A DNA stretch of 64,000 nt from Streptomyces bottropensis ATCC 25435 (GCF_000383595.1 NZ_KB911581.1:5178496-5242495), one strand, 5' to 3'. Positions 1 to 8,431 are shown, counted from the stretch's first letter. Made by a program: numbers and translations. Notes: generated from the letters alone by a model not told the origin.

Positions 1-379
1 CGGCGAGTACGTGATCGACGGACTCCTCGGTGAGGTCCCGCCAGGACATCTGGTCGCCCGCCACGTCACCGACGTTGTTGACCAGCACGTCGAGGCCGCC
101 GAACCGGATGAAGACCTCATCGGCCATACGGATGACGTCGGTGTGGACGGCGATGTCGGCCTGCACGGTGAACGCCTCGCCACCCACGTCCTTGATGCGG
201 GCGAGGGTCTTCTCGGCTCCGGCGGCGGAGCTGCGGTAGTGGACGGCGACGCGGGCGCCCTCCTGGGCGGCGCGGACGGCGATCTCTGCGCCGTAGCCGG
301 TGCCCGCGCCGGTGACCAGGACCGTTCGGCCTTCGAAACGGCGGGGGATGGGCATGGGGGGCGGAGTGTGGTCGGACAT
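1..379 (-). CDS. SDR-family oxidoreductase, N-terminal part (cut by window edge)
   Basis: Reads leftwards from an ATG at 377-379 and is still open at base 1, so about 126 N-terminal residues are visible. It has the short-chain dehydrogenase fold signatures: the dinucleotide-binding motif TGAGTGYG at residues 23-30 and NNVG at 101-104. The catalytic Tyr/Lys lie beyond the edge. SDRs of this type oxidise or reduce alcohol/ketone groups with NAD(P) in the cytoplasm. It follows two FAH-family genes on the same strand after 77 bases, so it is probably the last visible gene of that catabolic operon. The substrate cannot be told from the sequence. Confidence 0.85.
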   Translation of the reverse strand, partial: MSDHTPPPMPIPRRFEGRTVLVTGAGTGYGAEIAVRAAQEGARVAVHYRSSAAGAEKTLARIKDVGGEAFTVQADIAVHTDVIRMADEVFIRFGGLDVLVNNVGDVAGDQMSWRDLTEESVDHVLA

Positions 380-456
380 GCGGGTCCTTGTCTGCGATGG
401 TCGGAGGGGTTCTGGGGGCGGGGTGACAGAGACAACGCAGCGGGCTGCCGTGGCTC

Positions 457-1320
457 TCAGCTCCCTGCCGGCTGCTGGGCGCCGGCGGTGAAATGCTGGC
501 GGATCTCGCCGATGCCCTCGATGCGGCTGACGAGTTCGTCGCCGTCGGTGAGGTAGCGCGGCGGGTTCATGCGGTTGCCGACGCCCGCCGGGGTGCCGGT
601 GAAGACCAGGTCACCGGGGAAGAGGGGGAGCACGGCCGAGAGCCGGGCGATGAGCTCCGGCACCGGGAAGATCATGGACTTGGTGCGGTCCTGCTGGACG
701 ACCTCGCCGTTCAGCAGCCCGGTGATCTCCAGATCGTCGGGGTCGTCGAGTTCGTCGGGGGTGACGAGGACAGGGCCGATGGGGCCGAAGCCGGGGAAGG
801 ACTTGCCCAGACTGAACTGGGCCGGCTTTCCCTGGAGTTGGGTGACACGTTCGGAGAGGTCCTGGCCCACGGCCAGGGCGGCCACCGCCTTCCAGGCGTG
901 GTCCTCGCTCACCCGGTACGTTTCGGCGCCGATCACCGCGACGAGTTCGACCTCCCAGTCGACCTTGCCCGGGGGGAGGGCGACGTTGGTGTGCGGGCCG
1001 GTGACGCAGGCCGGGAACTTGGTGAAGACGAGCGGTTCCTCGGGTGGACTGAAGCCGGCTTCCGCGGCGTGCGGCGGGTAGTTGAGGGCGACGGCGAACA
1101 CCTGCCGGGGCCGGGGCACCGGCGCCTGCAGAGCGGCCGGGTCCACATCGATGTCGTAGGCGTGGTCGGGCAGGCTCGGTGCCCACGCGCGCAGGTCGTC
1201 CCACCTCTGCAGCAGGACCATCGGGTCGGGGTGCAGCCGACCCCTCGACGCCCAGCGAACGTCCGCGGCCCGGTCGCCGCGGACCAGGACGGCCCGACCG
1301 TCCAGGACGCCGACCCTCAC
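457..1320 (-). CDS. Fumarylacetoacetate hydrolase-family protein (first of two paralogues)
   Basis: A 287-residue protein of the FAH superfamily, whose members hydrolyse, hydrate or decarboxylate beta-diketo acids using a bound divalent metal. The metal-ligand pattern is visible: WEVE near residue 123 followed by the acidic GQDLSER stretch about 30 residues later. The C-terminal GDLVFTGTPAGVG is the family's usual glycine-rich substrate loop. The GTG start overlaps the stop of the upstream paralogue by four bases (GTGA), so translation is probably coupled. With two FAH proteins, a CMD-like protein and SDRs around it, a role in ring-cleavage or sugar-acid catabolism is likely, but the substrate is unknown. 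Confidence 0.88.
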   Translation of the reverse strand: MRVGVLDGRAVLVRGDRAADVRWASRGRLHPDPMVLLQRWDDLRAWAPSLPDHAYDIDVDPAALQAPVPRPRQVFAVALNYPPHAAEAGFSPPEEPLVFTKFPACVTGPHTNVALPPGKVDWEVELVAVIGAETYRVSEDHAWKAVAALAVGQDLSERVTQLQGKPAQFSLGKSFPGFGPIGPVLVTPDELDDPDDLEITGLLNGEVVQQDRTKSMIFPVPELIARLSAVLPLFPGDLVFTGTPAGVGNRMNPPRYLTDGDELVSRIEGIGEIRQHFTAGAQQPAGS

Positions 1321-2189
1321 CAGTCCACCTTCTTCGGTACGGGGGTGCCGTGCCCCTCCTGCCAGCTGACGATCGGGGAGCGCAGGACACCCAGGCGTTC
1401 GACCTCCGCCTCGACGACGTCGCCCGGCTTGAGGTACATGTCCGGGTCGCCGCTGAAGCCGGCCACGCCCTGGACGGTGCCGGTCGTGATCAGGTCGCCG
1501 GCGCTGTAGCCCTGCGGGGAGTGGTAGGCGACCAGGTGTGGGATGGAGACCGACATGCGGTTGGTGTTGGACTTCTGCCGGACCACGCCGTTGACGCGCA
1601 GCTCCATGTCGAGGTTCTGCGCGTCGGGGATCTCGTCGGCGGTGACGATGTAGGGGCCGACGGGGCAGAAGGTGTCGATGGCCTTGCAGAAGGAGAAGAC
1701 GCCGGACTCCATCTCGCGGCGCTGTATGTCGCGGGCGGTGATGTCGTTGAAGACGACGTATCCGGCGATGTGGTCCGGCGCGTCGTCGACGCCGAAGAAC
1801 TTGCCCGGCTTGCCGATGACCACGGCGATCTCCAGCTCGTAGTCCAACTCGCCGGTCAGGTGCTCCGGGTAGATGACCGGCTCCTCCGGGCCGACGATCG
1901 CGTCGACGTTCTGGAAGAAGACGATGCCCTTGTGCATGGGATGGGACCAGTCGACGTTCTTCGACTCGTCCTCGTGCTCACGGAAGTTGCCGGACGTGTG
2001 GAAGAACTTCTTCGGCACGATCGGCGCGCGCAGCGTCACGTCGTCCAGCCGCAACCGCTCACCCGTCTCCAGGACCTTGCCGTCGCGCTCGAAATACCCC
2101 CGGGTGCTGTGGACTTCGAGTGGCAGCACGAGCCGTTCCTCGAGTTCCAGCCTCCCGACCCGCCCGTTGTCGAAGGTGATCAGCTTCAC
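1317..2189 (-). CDS. Fumarylacetoacetate hydrolase-family protein (second paralogue)
   Basis: A 290-residue FAH-superfamily protein, only distantly like its neighbour, so the pair is not a recent duplication. LDYELEIAVVIG carries the paired glutamate metal ligands and NDITARDIQRREM the downstream acidic ligand. The end has the usual GDLITTGTVQGV loop. The start is GTG at 2187-2189, with AGGA five bases upstream. It is the first gene of a leftward operon that continues into the second FAH gene and the SDR. The upstream region has two adjacent inverted repeats (2225-2255), plausible binding sites for the nearby IclR regulator. The reaction is probably hydrolysis or hydration of a 2-keto or diketo acid. 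Confidence 0.88.
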   Translation of the reverse strand: MKLITFDNGRVGRLELEERLVLPLEVHSTRGYFERDGKVLETGERLRLDDVTLRAPIVPKKFFHTSGNFREHEDESKNVDWSHPMHKGIVFFQNVDAIVGPEEPVIYPEHLTGELDYELEIAVVIGKPGKFFGVDDAPDHIAGYVVFNDITARDIQRREMESGVFSFCKAIDTFCPVGPYIVTADEIPDAQNLDMELRVNGVVRQKSNTNRMSVSIPHLVAYHSPQGYSAGDLITTGTVQGVAGFSGDPDMYLKPGDVVEAEVERLGVLRSPIVSWQEGHGTPVPKKVDW

Positions 2190-2224
2190 GGATTCCTGCT
2201 TTCTTTCGAAGGGTGAAAGCTACG

Positions 2225-2255
2225 TTCACTGTGTGAATTTCAATTGAGTATTGAA
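2225..2255. promoter_or_regulatory. Two tandem inverted repeats, candidate IclR operator
   Basis: TTCAC-TGT-GTGAA (2225-2237) is followed one base later by TTCAAT-TGAGT-ATTGAA (2239-2255). Both are perfect inverted repeats with TTCA/TGAA ends, in an AT-rich stretch 36 bases before the FAH operon start. IclR regulators commonly bind such short palindromes, and an iclR-family gene lies 0.8 kb away. Assigning the site to that regulator is inference. Confidence 0.5.
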
Positions 2256-2271
2256 GGGTCGCTGTGGGCTG

Positions 2272-2886
2272 TCAAGCCGTTGCCCAGGGACGGGGAGCGG
2301 GGGCATCGGAACCGGATGTGCTTCCCTCGCCCAGAAACACCCGCAGTTGGAGAGCGAGCATCGAGTAGTAGCCGACCAGCGTCGTCAGTTCGAACACGCC
2401 TCGCTCCCCGGTCGCTGTCACGGCGTCGGCGTACTCGTCGTCGTTCAATGTGCCGTGGCGCAGCAGTGCTGTCGTCGTCCGCAGGGCAGTGCGCTCGGCC
2501 GAATCGGCGAGTTCCGGCATCCGGCCGACGCGCAGTGCGGCCATCTCCGATTCGGCCAGACCGGCGCCGGTGCGGCCGACTGCTTCGTGAGCTTCCCGCT
2601 CGAAGGCGCTGTCCCAGTGGGCGGCCACGGCGAGGATCGCCATCTCCCGCACGCGGTCGCTCAGGGCGGAGCCGTAGCGCACAGCCGCGCCGAGGGCCTG
2701 GGTCGCGAGACCGATCGGGGGGCTCAGCAGCATGGCGTTGAAGGGGCCGCGCAACCGCCCCTCCGGGTCGGTCAGCGCGAACGCCTGCGGTCCCGTGGCG
2801 CGGACGCCGCCGGTGATGGCCCGGTAGACCTCGGCCTGCTCCTCGTCCAGCTCACCGGGAAGCAGCCCGGCCAGTCGTACTCCCAT
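2272..2886 (-). CDS. Carboxymuconolactone decarboxylase-like (AhpD-fold) protein
   Basis: A 204-residue all-helical CMD/AhpD-fold protein. An ATG at 2884-2886 is chosen because GGGAGG precedes it; the longer open frame upstream has no ribosome-binding site. The core AVRYGSALSDRVREMAILAVAAHWDSAFEREAHEAVG is typical of the family, but the redox CxxC of true alkylhydroperoxidases is absent. It therefore resembles the decarboxylase/lactonase-like branch and is unlikely to be a peroxidase. It is transcribed divergently from the IclR gene and sits just upstream of the FAH operon, so it probably belongs to the same catabolic regulon. Its substrate is unknown. Confidence 0.8.
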   Translation of the reverse strand: MGVRLAGLLPGELDEEQAEVYRAITGGVRATGPQAFALTDPEGRLRGPFNAMLLSPPIGLATQALGAAVRYGSALSDRVREMAILAVAAHWDSAFEREAHEAVGRTGAGLAESEMAALRVGRMPELADSAERTALRTTTALLRHGTLNDDEYADAVTATGERGVFELTTLVGYYSMLALQLRVFLGEGSTSGSDAPAPRPWATA

Positions 2887-3004
2887 TTCCGTCCTCCCTG
2901 CCGCCCGCACGGCGGGCGATCCCGATGCCGACTTCCATAGAATGAAAGTGCGGTGTTCCGTCACAGCGTCCACCGCGTCCGGCAGACAGAAAGCGAGACC
3001 TTTG

Positions 3005-3826
3005 ATGCCGCCACGTGAAGAACCGGCCGGCTCCCTGCCCGCCGACGGATCCGCGGCGTCCAGACGCAGCTACCACGTCGAGGCGCTGGCCAAGGGGCTG
3101 CGGCTGCTCGGGCAGTTCTCCGAACAGCGGGCGTCGATGAAGCTGACAGACATGGCCGCCGGGGCCGGTGTGCCGTTGCCGACCGCCTTCCGGATGGCCG
3201 CCACCCTGGTGACCGAGGGGTTTCTGGAGCAGCTGCCGGACGGCGCCTATCGTCCGGCACCCAAGGTCCTCACCCTGGGCTTCGCGGCCTTGCGCGGCAT
3301 GGACGTGGTGGAACTCGCCGACGGGCCGCTGCGCCGGCTCGCCGCGGCGACGGGCCAGACGGTCAACCTGGGCACCCTGTCCGACGACCTGGTGCTGTAC
3401 CTGATCCGGCTGCGCAACAACGACCTGGTCACCGCGAACATCCAGGTGGGCTCGCGACTTCCGGCGGTCAACACCTCCATCGGAAAAGTCCTGTTGAGCA
3501 GCCTGGGCGACGCCGAACTGGACAAGCGCCTCACCGAGCAGTCCTTCGCCGGGGCGACCGGCCCCAACGCCATCCGCTCGTTGAAGGAGCTGCGGCCGGT
3601 GCTGGCGCAGATTCGCGAGCGGGGCTGGGCGGTGCAGGACGAGGAACTCGCCTACGGGCTGCGCTCGGTGGCCGCGCCCCTGCGTGACGCCTCTGGTTCG
3701 GTGGTGGCGGCGGCCAATGTGGCGGTACCCGCGATGGGGTTCCCCGTCACCCGCCTGCTCGACGAACTGCGCCCGCGCCTGCTGAACACATGTCAGGAGA
3801 TCACCCGACTGCTCGGCGGGAGTTGA
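3005..3826 (+). CDS. IclR-family transcriptional regulator
   Basis: A 273-residue regulator. The winged helix lies at about residues 20-80 (ALAKGLRLLGQFSE, then LTDMAAGAGVPLPTAFRM) and the IclR effector-binding domain at about 95-265 (VGSRLPAVNTSIGKVLLSS, DEELAYGLRSVAAPL). The ATG at 3005 is preferred over an upstream in-frame ATG at 2942 because the first 21 residues look non-coding and the IclR domain needs only the shorter form. It is divergent from the CMD-like gene and flanked by FAH and SDR genes, so it probably controls this catabolic cluster in response to an acidic aromatic or keto-acid ligand. Whether it activates or represses cannot be read from sequence. Confidence 0.9.
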   Translation: MPPREEPAGSLPADGSAASRRSYHVEALAKGLRLLGQFSEQRASMKLTDMAAGAGVPLPTAFRMAATLVTEGFLEQLPDGAYRPAPKVLTLGFAALRGMDVVELADGPLRRLAAATGQTVNLGTLSDDLVLYLIRLRNNDLVTANIQVGSRLPAVNTSIGKVLLSSLGDAELDKRLTEQSFAGATGPNAIRSLKELRPVLAQIRERGWAVQDEELAYGLRSVAAPLRDASGSVVAAANVAVPAMGFPVTRLLDELRPRLLNTCQEITRLLGGS

Positions 3827-3872
3827 CGGACGAGGTGGCTGGCGGTGCTGTCCCGTCCGGTCGGCTCTTGTC

Positions 3873-4628
3873 TCAGACGAGTGTGCGGCCACCGTCCACA
3901 TACAGCACCTGCCCCGTGATGAAGGACGCCCTCGCCGAGGCGAGGAACAGCACTGCGCCGACCACGTCCTGCGGGGTGCCCAGGCGCCCTGCCGGGACCA
4001 GGCTGACCATCTCCTCGCGCATCCCCGGCCTGTCCAGGTACTCGCGAGTGAGTTCGGTCTCCGTGTAGCCAGGTCCCACCGCGTTGACGGTCACACCGTC
4101 GGCGGCCCATTCCCGGGCCATCACCTTCGCCAGCTGGTCCAGTCCGCCCTTGGTCGCCGCGTAGGGGGCGTGGTGCGGGTGGGCGAGCCGGGAGGAGACC
4201 GAGGAGAAGAACACCATGCTGCCGCGCCCGGCCTCGCGCATCAGACGTCCCGCCGCCCGCCCGGCATAGAACGCGCTCGACAGGTTCAGCGTGAGGATCC
4301 GTTCCCACGTCTCGTCCGGTGTGTCGACCACCGCCCGGCGGTCGTTGGTCCCCACCGCGTGCACCAGCACGTCCAGCCCGCCGAGCGCGTCCGCCGCCGC
4401 CCGGACGGCTTCCTCGCAGGCCGCCGACGCCGTGACATCGGCCGGGAACACGTGCACGTCGACGTCCGCGAGCGCCGGATCGTCCCGCAGCGCCTTGAGC
4501 TTCGCCTCGTCCACGTCCACGACGGCCAGGTGTGCCCCCGCCTCCGCGAGCCCTCGGGCGCAGGCGGCCCCCAGGCCGCCGGCCCCTATGACGAGCGCCC
4601 GGCTGCCCTCCAACCCCAACCAAGCCAT
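3873..4628 (-). CDS. SDR-family NAD(P)-dependent oxidoreductase
   Basis: A 251-residue classical short-chain dehydrogenase. GAGGLGAACARG near the N terminus binds the nucleotide, HAVGTND replaces the usual NNAG, and the catalytic set is SSVSS followed by YAATK. NAVGPGYTETE is the usual C-terminal loop. The start is the ATG at 4626-4628, directly behind AGGAGG; an in-frame ATG 24 bases further upstream lies before that site and is rejected. It converges on the iclR gene. The upstream region repeats CTTTCAT twice, about 20 bases apart, a possible regulator contact. It probably catalyses an alcohol or keto-acid redox step in the IclR-linked pathway. Confidence 0.9.
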   Translation of the reverse strand: MAWLGLEGSRALVIGAGGLGAACARGLAEAGAHLAVVDVDEAKLKALRDDPALADVDVHVFPADVTASAACEEAVRAAADALGGLDVLVHAVGTNDRRAVVDTPDETWERILTLNLSSAFYAGRAAGRLMREAGRGSMVFFSSVSSRLAHPHHAPYAATKGGLDQLAKVMAREWAADGVTVNAVGPGYTETELTREYLDRPGMREEMVSLVPAGRLGTPQDVVGAVLFLASARASFITGQVLYVDGGRTLV

Positions 4629-4854
4629 GACACACTCCCTCCTAGCTTTCATCTGACAAAACTGGCTTTCATTAGTGACGATAGGCCCGCGGTGATGCGA
4701 TGTCCATCGCGCCTGTCATCCGGTGGCCGCCTTGCTGTGGCCGGCGTGAACGCCGTCTCTCCCAAGAGCCGGCGTGAACCGCCCCGCTGGGATCGGCCCA
4801 TGTGCCCGCCGCTGGTCGGCTCGGCGGATACGCGGAACGTGGCACGGGGCAGGG

Positions 4855-6216
4855 TCAGACGGTGTCTGAGCCGAGCAGGAACGACACGAAGCGGTGGGCT
4901 GGATCCCATCGATCGCGGATGATCTTGAGACGGGACAGCGCGGCGGCGGAGAAGTAGGAATCCGGCCCCAAGCCGCGGGACGCCATGGAGTCGGCGCCGA
5001 TCTGGCTTCCGATGGCCACTGGTTCCAGCTGCCGGGCATGGTCGGTGACCCACGCCTGCAGTTGCGCGTCCTGCTTCGGATCGTCGCCCACCGCGACCAC
5101 CTCGATGAGGGTGTCGCCGAGCAGGGAGAAGGCCATGTCCGGCAGTTCGGGGACCCCGGCGAGGTTCTGCCAGTTGACGTGTGACCGGGGGGTGGGGAGC
5201 GAGGTGAGGGCTGCTTCGAGGGCCGGCACCAGGGCGGATGCCGTCGCGCTCGACATGATGTTGTCGTGCGCGTACCGGAGGCCGGCCGGGTACAGGTCAT
5301 CGACGCCCGTGAGGTGCTGCACGCTCCCGACCGTGGTGCCGTCATCGCCCCAGATCGCCTTCTCCCGCAGGGGAGAGTTCGCGAAGAGCGCGAGCGCGTC
5401 GTCGGCCTCGCGTTCGGAGTCGGCGAAGGCAACCGTGCCAAGCAGCATCGTCGGCCCGTCCGGCGAGTGAGTCACGTGCTGGGTGACACAGAGAGCCTGG
5501 TCCACGGTCGGCGCCATCTCGTGGCGGATCTCGTGCAGCCAATTGAGGAGTTCACCACGCGCCGCGAGCGGGTAGTTGTGCGCGGCGGCCTTGATCACGG
5601 CCGGCTTCGGCTGCATCTCCAGGTGGAAGGCGGTCACGACGCCGAAGAACCCAGGACCTGCGCCGCGGGCCGCCCAGTAGAGGTCGCTGTTCTGCGACTC
5701 GTCGGCCCGCACCACTTCACCGTCCGCCGTGACCACCTCGACAGCCCGGACCAGACCACAGCCGGGGCCGTACGCACGCCAGTTCCACCCCAGGCCTCCG
5801 CCCAACAGGAAGCCCCCTACCGCCACCGTCGAACAGTGGCCGTGGGGGAAGAACAGCCCCAGCGGATCCAGCGTCAGGTCGAGGTCCTGGCCGAGGACCC
5901 CGGGGCCGACGACCGCGGTCCCGGCCCGGGCCTCGACGTCGATGCTCGTAAGGCGGGACACGTCGATGAGGAGCGCGCCCTCACGGACACCCGCGGCGGA
6001 GGTGCTGTGCCCGCCGGCGCGGACGGAGACCTGGAGCCCCCGTTCCCTGGCCAGCCGTACGGCAGCCGCGACGTCGGCGGTGTCCTGGGCCAGCACGATT
6101 CCGGCCGGACGCCTTGGGGGCTTGCGGCCGTTCCATACGGCGTCGCGGCGAGCCCGCTCATAGCCCTGGTCGTCCGACCAGAGCAGTCTCCGCTCCAGTT
6201 TTCCCTCGATTGTCAC
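4855..6216 (-). CDS. FAD-linked oxidase of the BBE/6-hydroxynicotine oxidase type
   Basis: A 453-residue flavoprotein of the PCMH (FAD_binding_4) plus BBE family. VRAGGHSTSAAG at about residues 65-76 holds the histidine that in relatives is covalently bound to FAD. GHCSTVAVGGFLLGGGLGW is the second flavin-contact segment, and the C-terminal DRWDPAHRF is the BBE motif. There is no signal peptide, so it is cytoplasmic. The GTG start at 6214-6216 follows AAAGGAAAG. Relatives oxidise amines, sugars or plant-type alkaloids and pass electrons to oxygen. It is 226 bases upstream of the SDR on the same strand; co-transcription is possible but not certain. Confidence 0.88.
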   Translation of the reverse strand: MTIEGKLERRLLWSDDQGYERARRDAVWNGRKPPRRPAGIVLAQDTADVAAAVRLARERGLQVSVRAGGHSTSAAGVREGALLIDVSRLTSIDVEARAGTAVVGPGVLGQDLDLTLDPLGLFFPHGHCSTVAVGGFLLGGGLGWNWRAYGPGCGLVRAVEVVTADGEVVRADESQNSDLYWAARGAGPGFFGVVTAFHLEMQPKPAVIKAAAHNYPLAARGELLNWLHEIRHEMAPTVDQALCVTQHVTHSPDGPTMLLGTVAFADSEREADDALALFANSPLREKAIWGDDGTTVGSVQHLTGVDDLYPAGLRYAHDNIMSSATASALVPALEAALTSLPTPRSHVNWQNLAGVPELPDMAFSLLGDTLIEVVAVGDDPKQDAQLQAWVTDHARQLEPVAIGSQIGADSMASRGLGPDSYFSAAALSRLKIIRDRWDPAHRFVSFLLGSDTV

Positions 6217-6832
6217 GTTCTTTCCTTTTCGACGCGGGATGGCGGGCGCTCAGGTGCCGGTGAGGGACCGTCGGTTGGGAGCGGGGCGCCGCCGATCGAC
6301 ATCGAGCGCGTCGTCGAGCCGCGTCCGTTTCACCGGGCCGGGAGTCATCTGCACGTGAACACCGGCCGGGGTTGAGCTGTCTCCGAGCGCGATGTCGGGG
6401 GTGTTGATCCGTAAGCGCGTGCCTCCGTCCCGCAGGCGTCCGTGCCGAGGGTGGTGACGGCGCGAGGCCTCGGGCTCGTCCCGGCGCTCGTGTCTTCGCT
6501 GGACATGGCGTCCTCCCTGTCCGCGCGGCGGCCCGGCGCGGATCGGCTGCGGTCGGCCGGTCCGGGCATGCGTAATGCTGCGTGGCGCCGGCGCCGGGAG
6601 GAACAGCACCTTCCGATGATTGGAAACGAGGTACGTCGAAGCCTGGGGCGGCAGGCGCCGACACCCACCTGCAGCGCCTCCCGGAGGAGCCGGGCTGTCC
6701 GGCTGCCCTGACGAGCGCTTCCCGCTCAGGTGCTCCTGTGGGCCGGAGCCCTTTCCGCCTCTCTCATGCGCCTGACCCCACCGCCTGGGCGGCACCCGCC
6801 CCGCCACAACGGCCTTCCGATACGGTTCCGGC
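6217..6832. other. Gene-poor stretch between FAD oxidase and membrane protein
   Basis: Apart from the doubtful 53-codon frame at 6345-6506, nothing with coding character or a recognisable RNA was seen here. Several long open frames are by-products of the high GC content. Confidence 0.5.
6345..6506 (-). CDS. Possible small Ser/Thr-rich protein (53 residues), doubtful
   Basis: The ATG at 6504-6506 stands behind a strong GGGAGG site with good spacing, followed by 53 codons of a Ser/Thr/Ala-rich, charge-poor sequence with one cysteine before the end. No family is recognisable. In a neighbouring frame the end of this stretch reads smoothly (INTPDIALGD and on to a stop at 6250), so a single frameshift could hide a slightly longer real peptide gene. 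It lies upstream of the FAD oxidase on the same strand. Only the ribosome-binding site supports it. Confidence 0.25.
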   Translation of the reverse strand: MSSEDTSAGTSPRPRAVTTLGTDACGTEARAYGSTPPTSRSETAQPRPVFTCR

Positions 6833-7375
6833 ATGTCCGATCTCGACGCTGAGCAACCGTTGTCCTCCGGCTCCCCCGAACCTTCTGTCCAGAATCTCGA
6901 AGCCCTGGGCGAGCGGCTCAAGGAACGGATCTACGCGGTGATCACCATGCTCGCCGTGATGGTCGGCCTGGCGCAGCACGTGCATACCCGGCACAGCACG
7001 GCGGCGCTGTACGTCACGGGCACTGCGGTGGGCTTGTGGCTGGCGACGTTGGTGGCCGACACGCAGGCCCACCGAGTCGTTCACCAACGGTTGGTGAATC
7101 GCCGCGAGGTACGGCACCTGCTGTTCGTCAGCAGCCCGCTGCTCAGCTGCGCCGCGGGCCCGCTCCTGATGATCGCCCTGTCGGCGGGTGGCGCACTCGG
7201 CCTGTCCACCGCGCTGTGGATCGCGGTCGGCGTGGACGTCGCCTCGATGGCCGTCTGGGGCTTCGCGGGCGGGCGGCGGATGGGTGGTGGGGTACTGCTT
7301 TCCGGCGTGGCGGGGCTGATGGACGCGGCGATCGGCTCGGGCGTGGTGATGGTCAAGGTGATCACTGGGCACTGA
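6833..7375 (+). CDS. Four-helix membrane protein of unknown function
   Basis: A 180-residue integral membrane protein. A polar N terminus (about 30 residues) is followed by four hydrophobic segments, at roughly residues 35-52, 58-76, 97-118 and 122-140, with a glycine-rich last part (GGGVLLSGVAGLMDAAIGSG) that may form another. A basic loop (HRVVHQRLVNRREVRHLL) between the second and third segments suggests a cytoplasmic turn. No enzyme motif is visible. Proteins of this build are annotated in streptomycetes only as membrane proteins. It stands alone between a gene-poor stretch and a decayed TetR gene. Confidence 0.75.
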   Translation: MSDLDAEQPLSSGSPEPSVQNLEALGERLKERIYAVITMLAVMVGLAQHVHTRHSTAALYVTGTAVGLWLATLVADTQAHRVVHQRLVNRREVRHLLFVSSPLLSCAAGPLLMIALSAGGALGLSTALWIAVGVDVASMAVWGFAGGRRMGGGVLLSGVAGLMDAAIGSGVVMVKVITGH

Positions 7376-7411
7376 GCGGTGGCAGGGATGTCCCTGTTCC
7401 GAGCGTCGGCT

Positions 7412-7865
7412 TCAGTCGTCGATGGTGCGCCACTGGGGGATGACGCCGGACGCGACTGTGGGGAGTCGGTGTGCCGGTCGACCGCTGCTCGAACCGTTCG
7501 GTAGGACTGCGTGCGGCTGTCGTGTATGCGGCTGCCAGGTCGCGAGGGCGGCGTCGACCGTGTCGGCCACCGTCTCCCTGTCCGGCTGAGCGCCCGGCAT
7601 GAGCCGCTGGAAGAGCAGGGGGCCGACGATCCGGGGGGCCAGGTCCCCGGGTGTGTTCCTTGACGCCGGCGCGTAGTTCACCGCGTGCGACGGCGGGGCG
7701 AGCGCGTCGGTGAGGTGCTCGCCGGCGCGGCCGAACATCTCGTCGCGCAGGCGGCGCATGTCAGGGTCCCGCTCCGCGCGCTCCATGACGGTGGCGATGA
7801 CGGAAGGGGAGACCGGCCGGTTGAGCCAGTCGGCCTGCTGCTGCGGGTGAGTCACCAGCCCGTCG
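7412..7865 (-). pseudogene. TetR regulator remnant, C-terminal ligand domain only
   Basis: About 147 residues of a TetR ligand-binding domain of the PF16859 type: PSVIATVMERAERDPDMRRL near the start and the IVGPLLFQRLM / ETVADTVDAAL pair near the end. The DNA-binding helix-turn-helix that should lie in front is missing. The frame instead continues upstream into an IS256-type transposase fragment. The domain itself shows no internal damage, so the loss is probably recent, but without its HTH the product cannot bind DNA as a TetR repressor. A separate intact TetR lies 1.7 kb to the right. Confidence 0.7.
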
Positions 7866-8115
7866 CGGACCGGGCCGTGGCACTTCTCCCGACCGAAGTC
7901 GGCCCGCTCGCCATGCTCGTGGCCAAGGTGGGCGGTGAGCTCGCCCTCCAGTGCGGACCGGACAGGCCCACTCCGCTGGTTCGGGCCCGCTTCATCAGCT
8001 CGCTCAGCAGCGCGTCGTCCACAGCATCGACGGCATCCACGGCGGTCTCACCGGTTTCGGCGTCACTCGTCACGTCACTTGCCACGTCAGTCGTCGTGTC
8101 AGTCGTCAACTGCAT
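7866..8115 (-). mobile_element. IS256-type (mutator) transposase N-terminal fragment
   Basis: The leftward frame opens with a repetitive Thr/Asp/Val leader and then reads DALLSELMKRARTSGVGLSG, the usual N-terminal segment of mutator-type transposases. After a frame change at about 7960 it continues as ALEGELTAHLGHEHGE, which matches the conserved EGE.T.HLGY part of that family. The DDE catalytic core is absent. This frame then runs without a stop into the TetR C-terminal domain. It is a scar: the insertion probably removed the TetR HTH. Confidence 0.6.
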
Positions 8116-8405
8116 CTTCCGACTCGGGAGTTACACCGCTCACCGTGGAGACCCGCACGTAGACGTCTGACGCCAAGCGGCGACACCACGCCCCCTCGCT
8201 CGTGCCTGCCCGACCGCGGCGCACATCGACTTCGACCCCCGACCGCCGCGCACATCGACTCCGACCCCCGGCCGGCTCGGCCCCGGAACCTGAACCCGCT
8301 GAATGTCTGCTCCAGAGGTTCCAGAGCCGTTTCCGAGGCCGCGGGCATCATGCCGCGTGCCTCGAGACGCCTCGGCCCCGAAGCGCATCGCCGGCACCGC
8401 GATTC
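8116..8405. other. Gene-poor stretch with a short tandem repeat
   Basis: No gene is supported here. It contains two adjacent 29-base units (8211-8239 and 8240-8268) that differ at two positions, each starting CGACCGC and ending CGACCCC. Confidence 0.5.
8211..8268. repeat. 29-bp tandem repeat, two units
   Basis: Units 8211-8239 and 8240-8268 match at 27 of 29 positions and abut exactly. They lie in non-coding DNA about 140 bases before the operator of the next operon. Replication slippage is the simplest origin. Confidence 0.8.
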
Positions 8406-8431
8406 GATTATAGGTCGCCTGACCTATAATC
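8406..8431. promoter_or_regulatory. Perfect 11-bp inverted repeat, candidate TetR operator
   Basis: GATTATAGGTC (8406-8416), a 4-base spacer, then GACCTATAATC (8421-8431): a perfect 26-bp palindrome ending five bases before the oxidoreductase start. It is AT-rich against a GC-rich background. The second gene of the operon encodes a TetR regulator, the usual arrangement for autoregulation. TATAGG/CCTATA elements also overlap where a -10 hexamer would be expected. Confidence 0.75.

Noticed and set aside
8211..8268. Start of a CRISPR array
   Set aside because: Only two directly adjacent 29-base units with no spacers.
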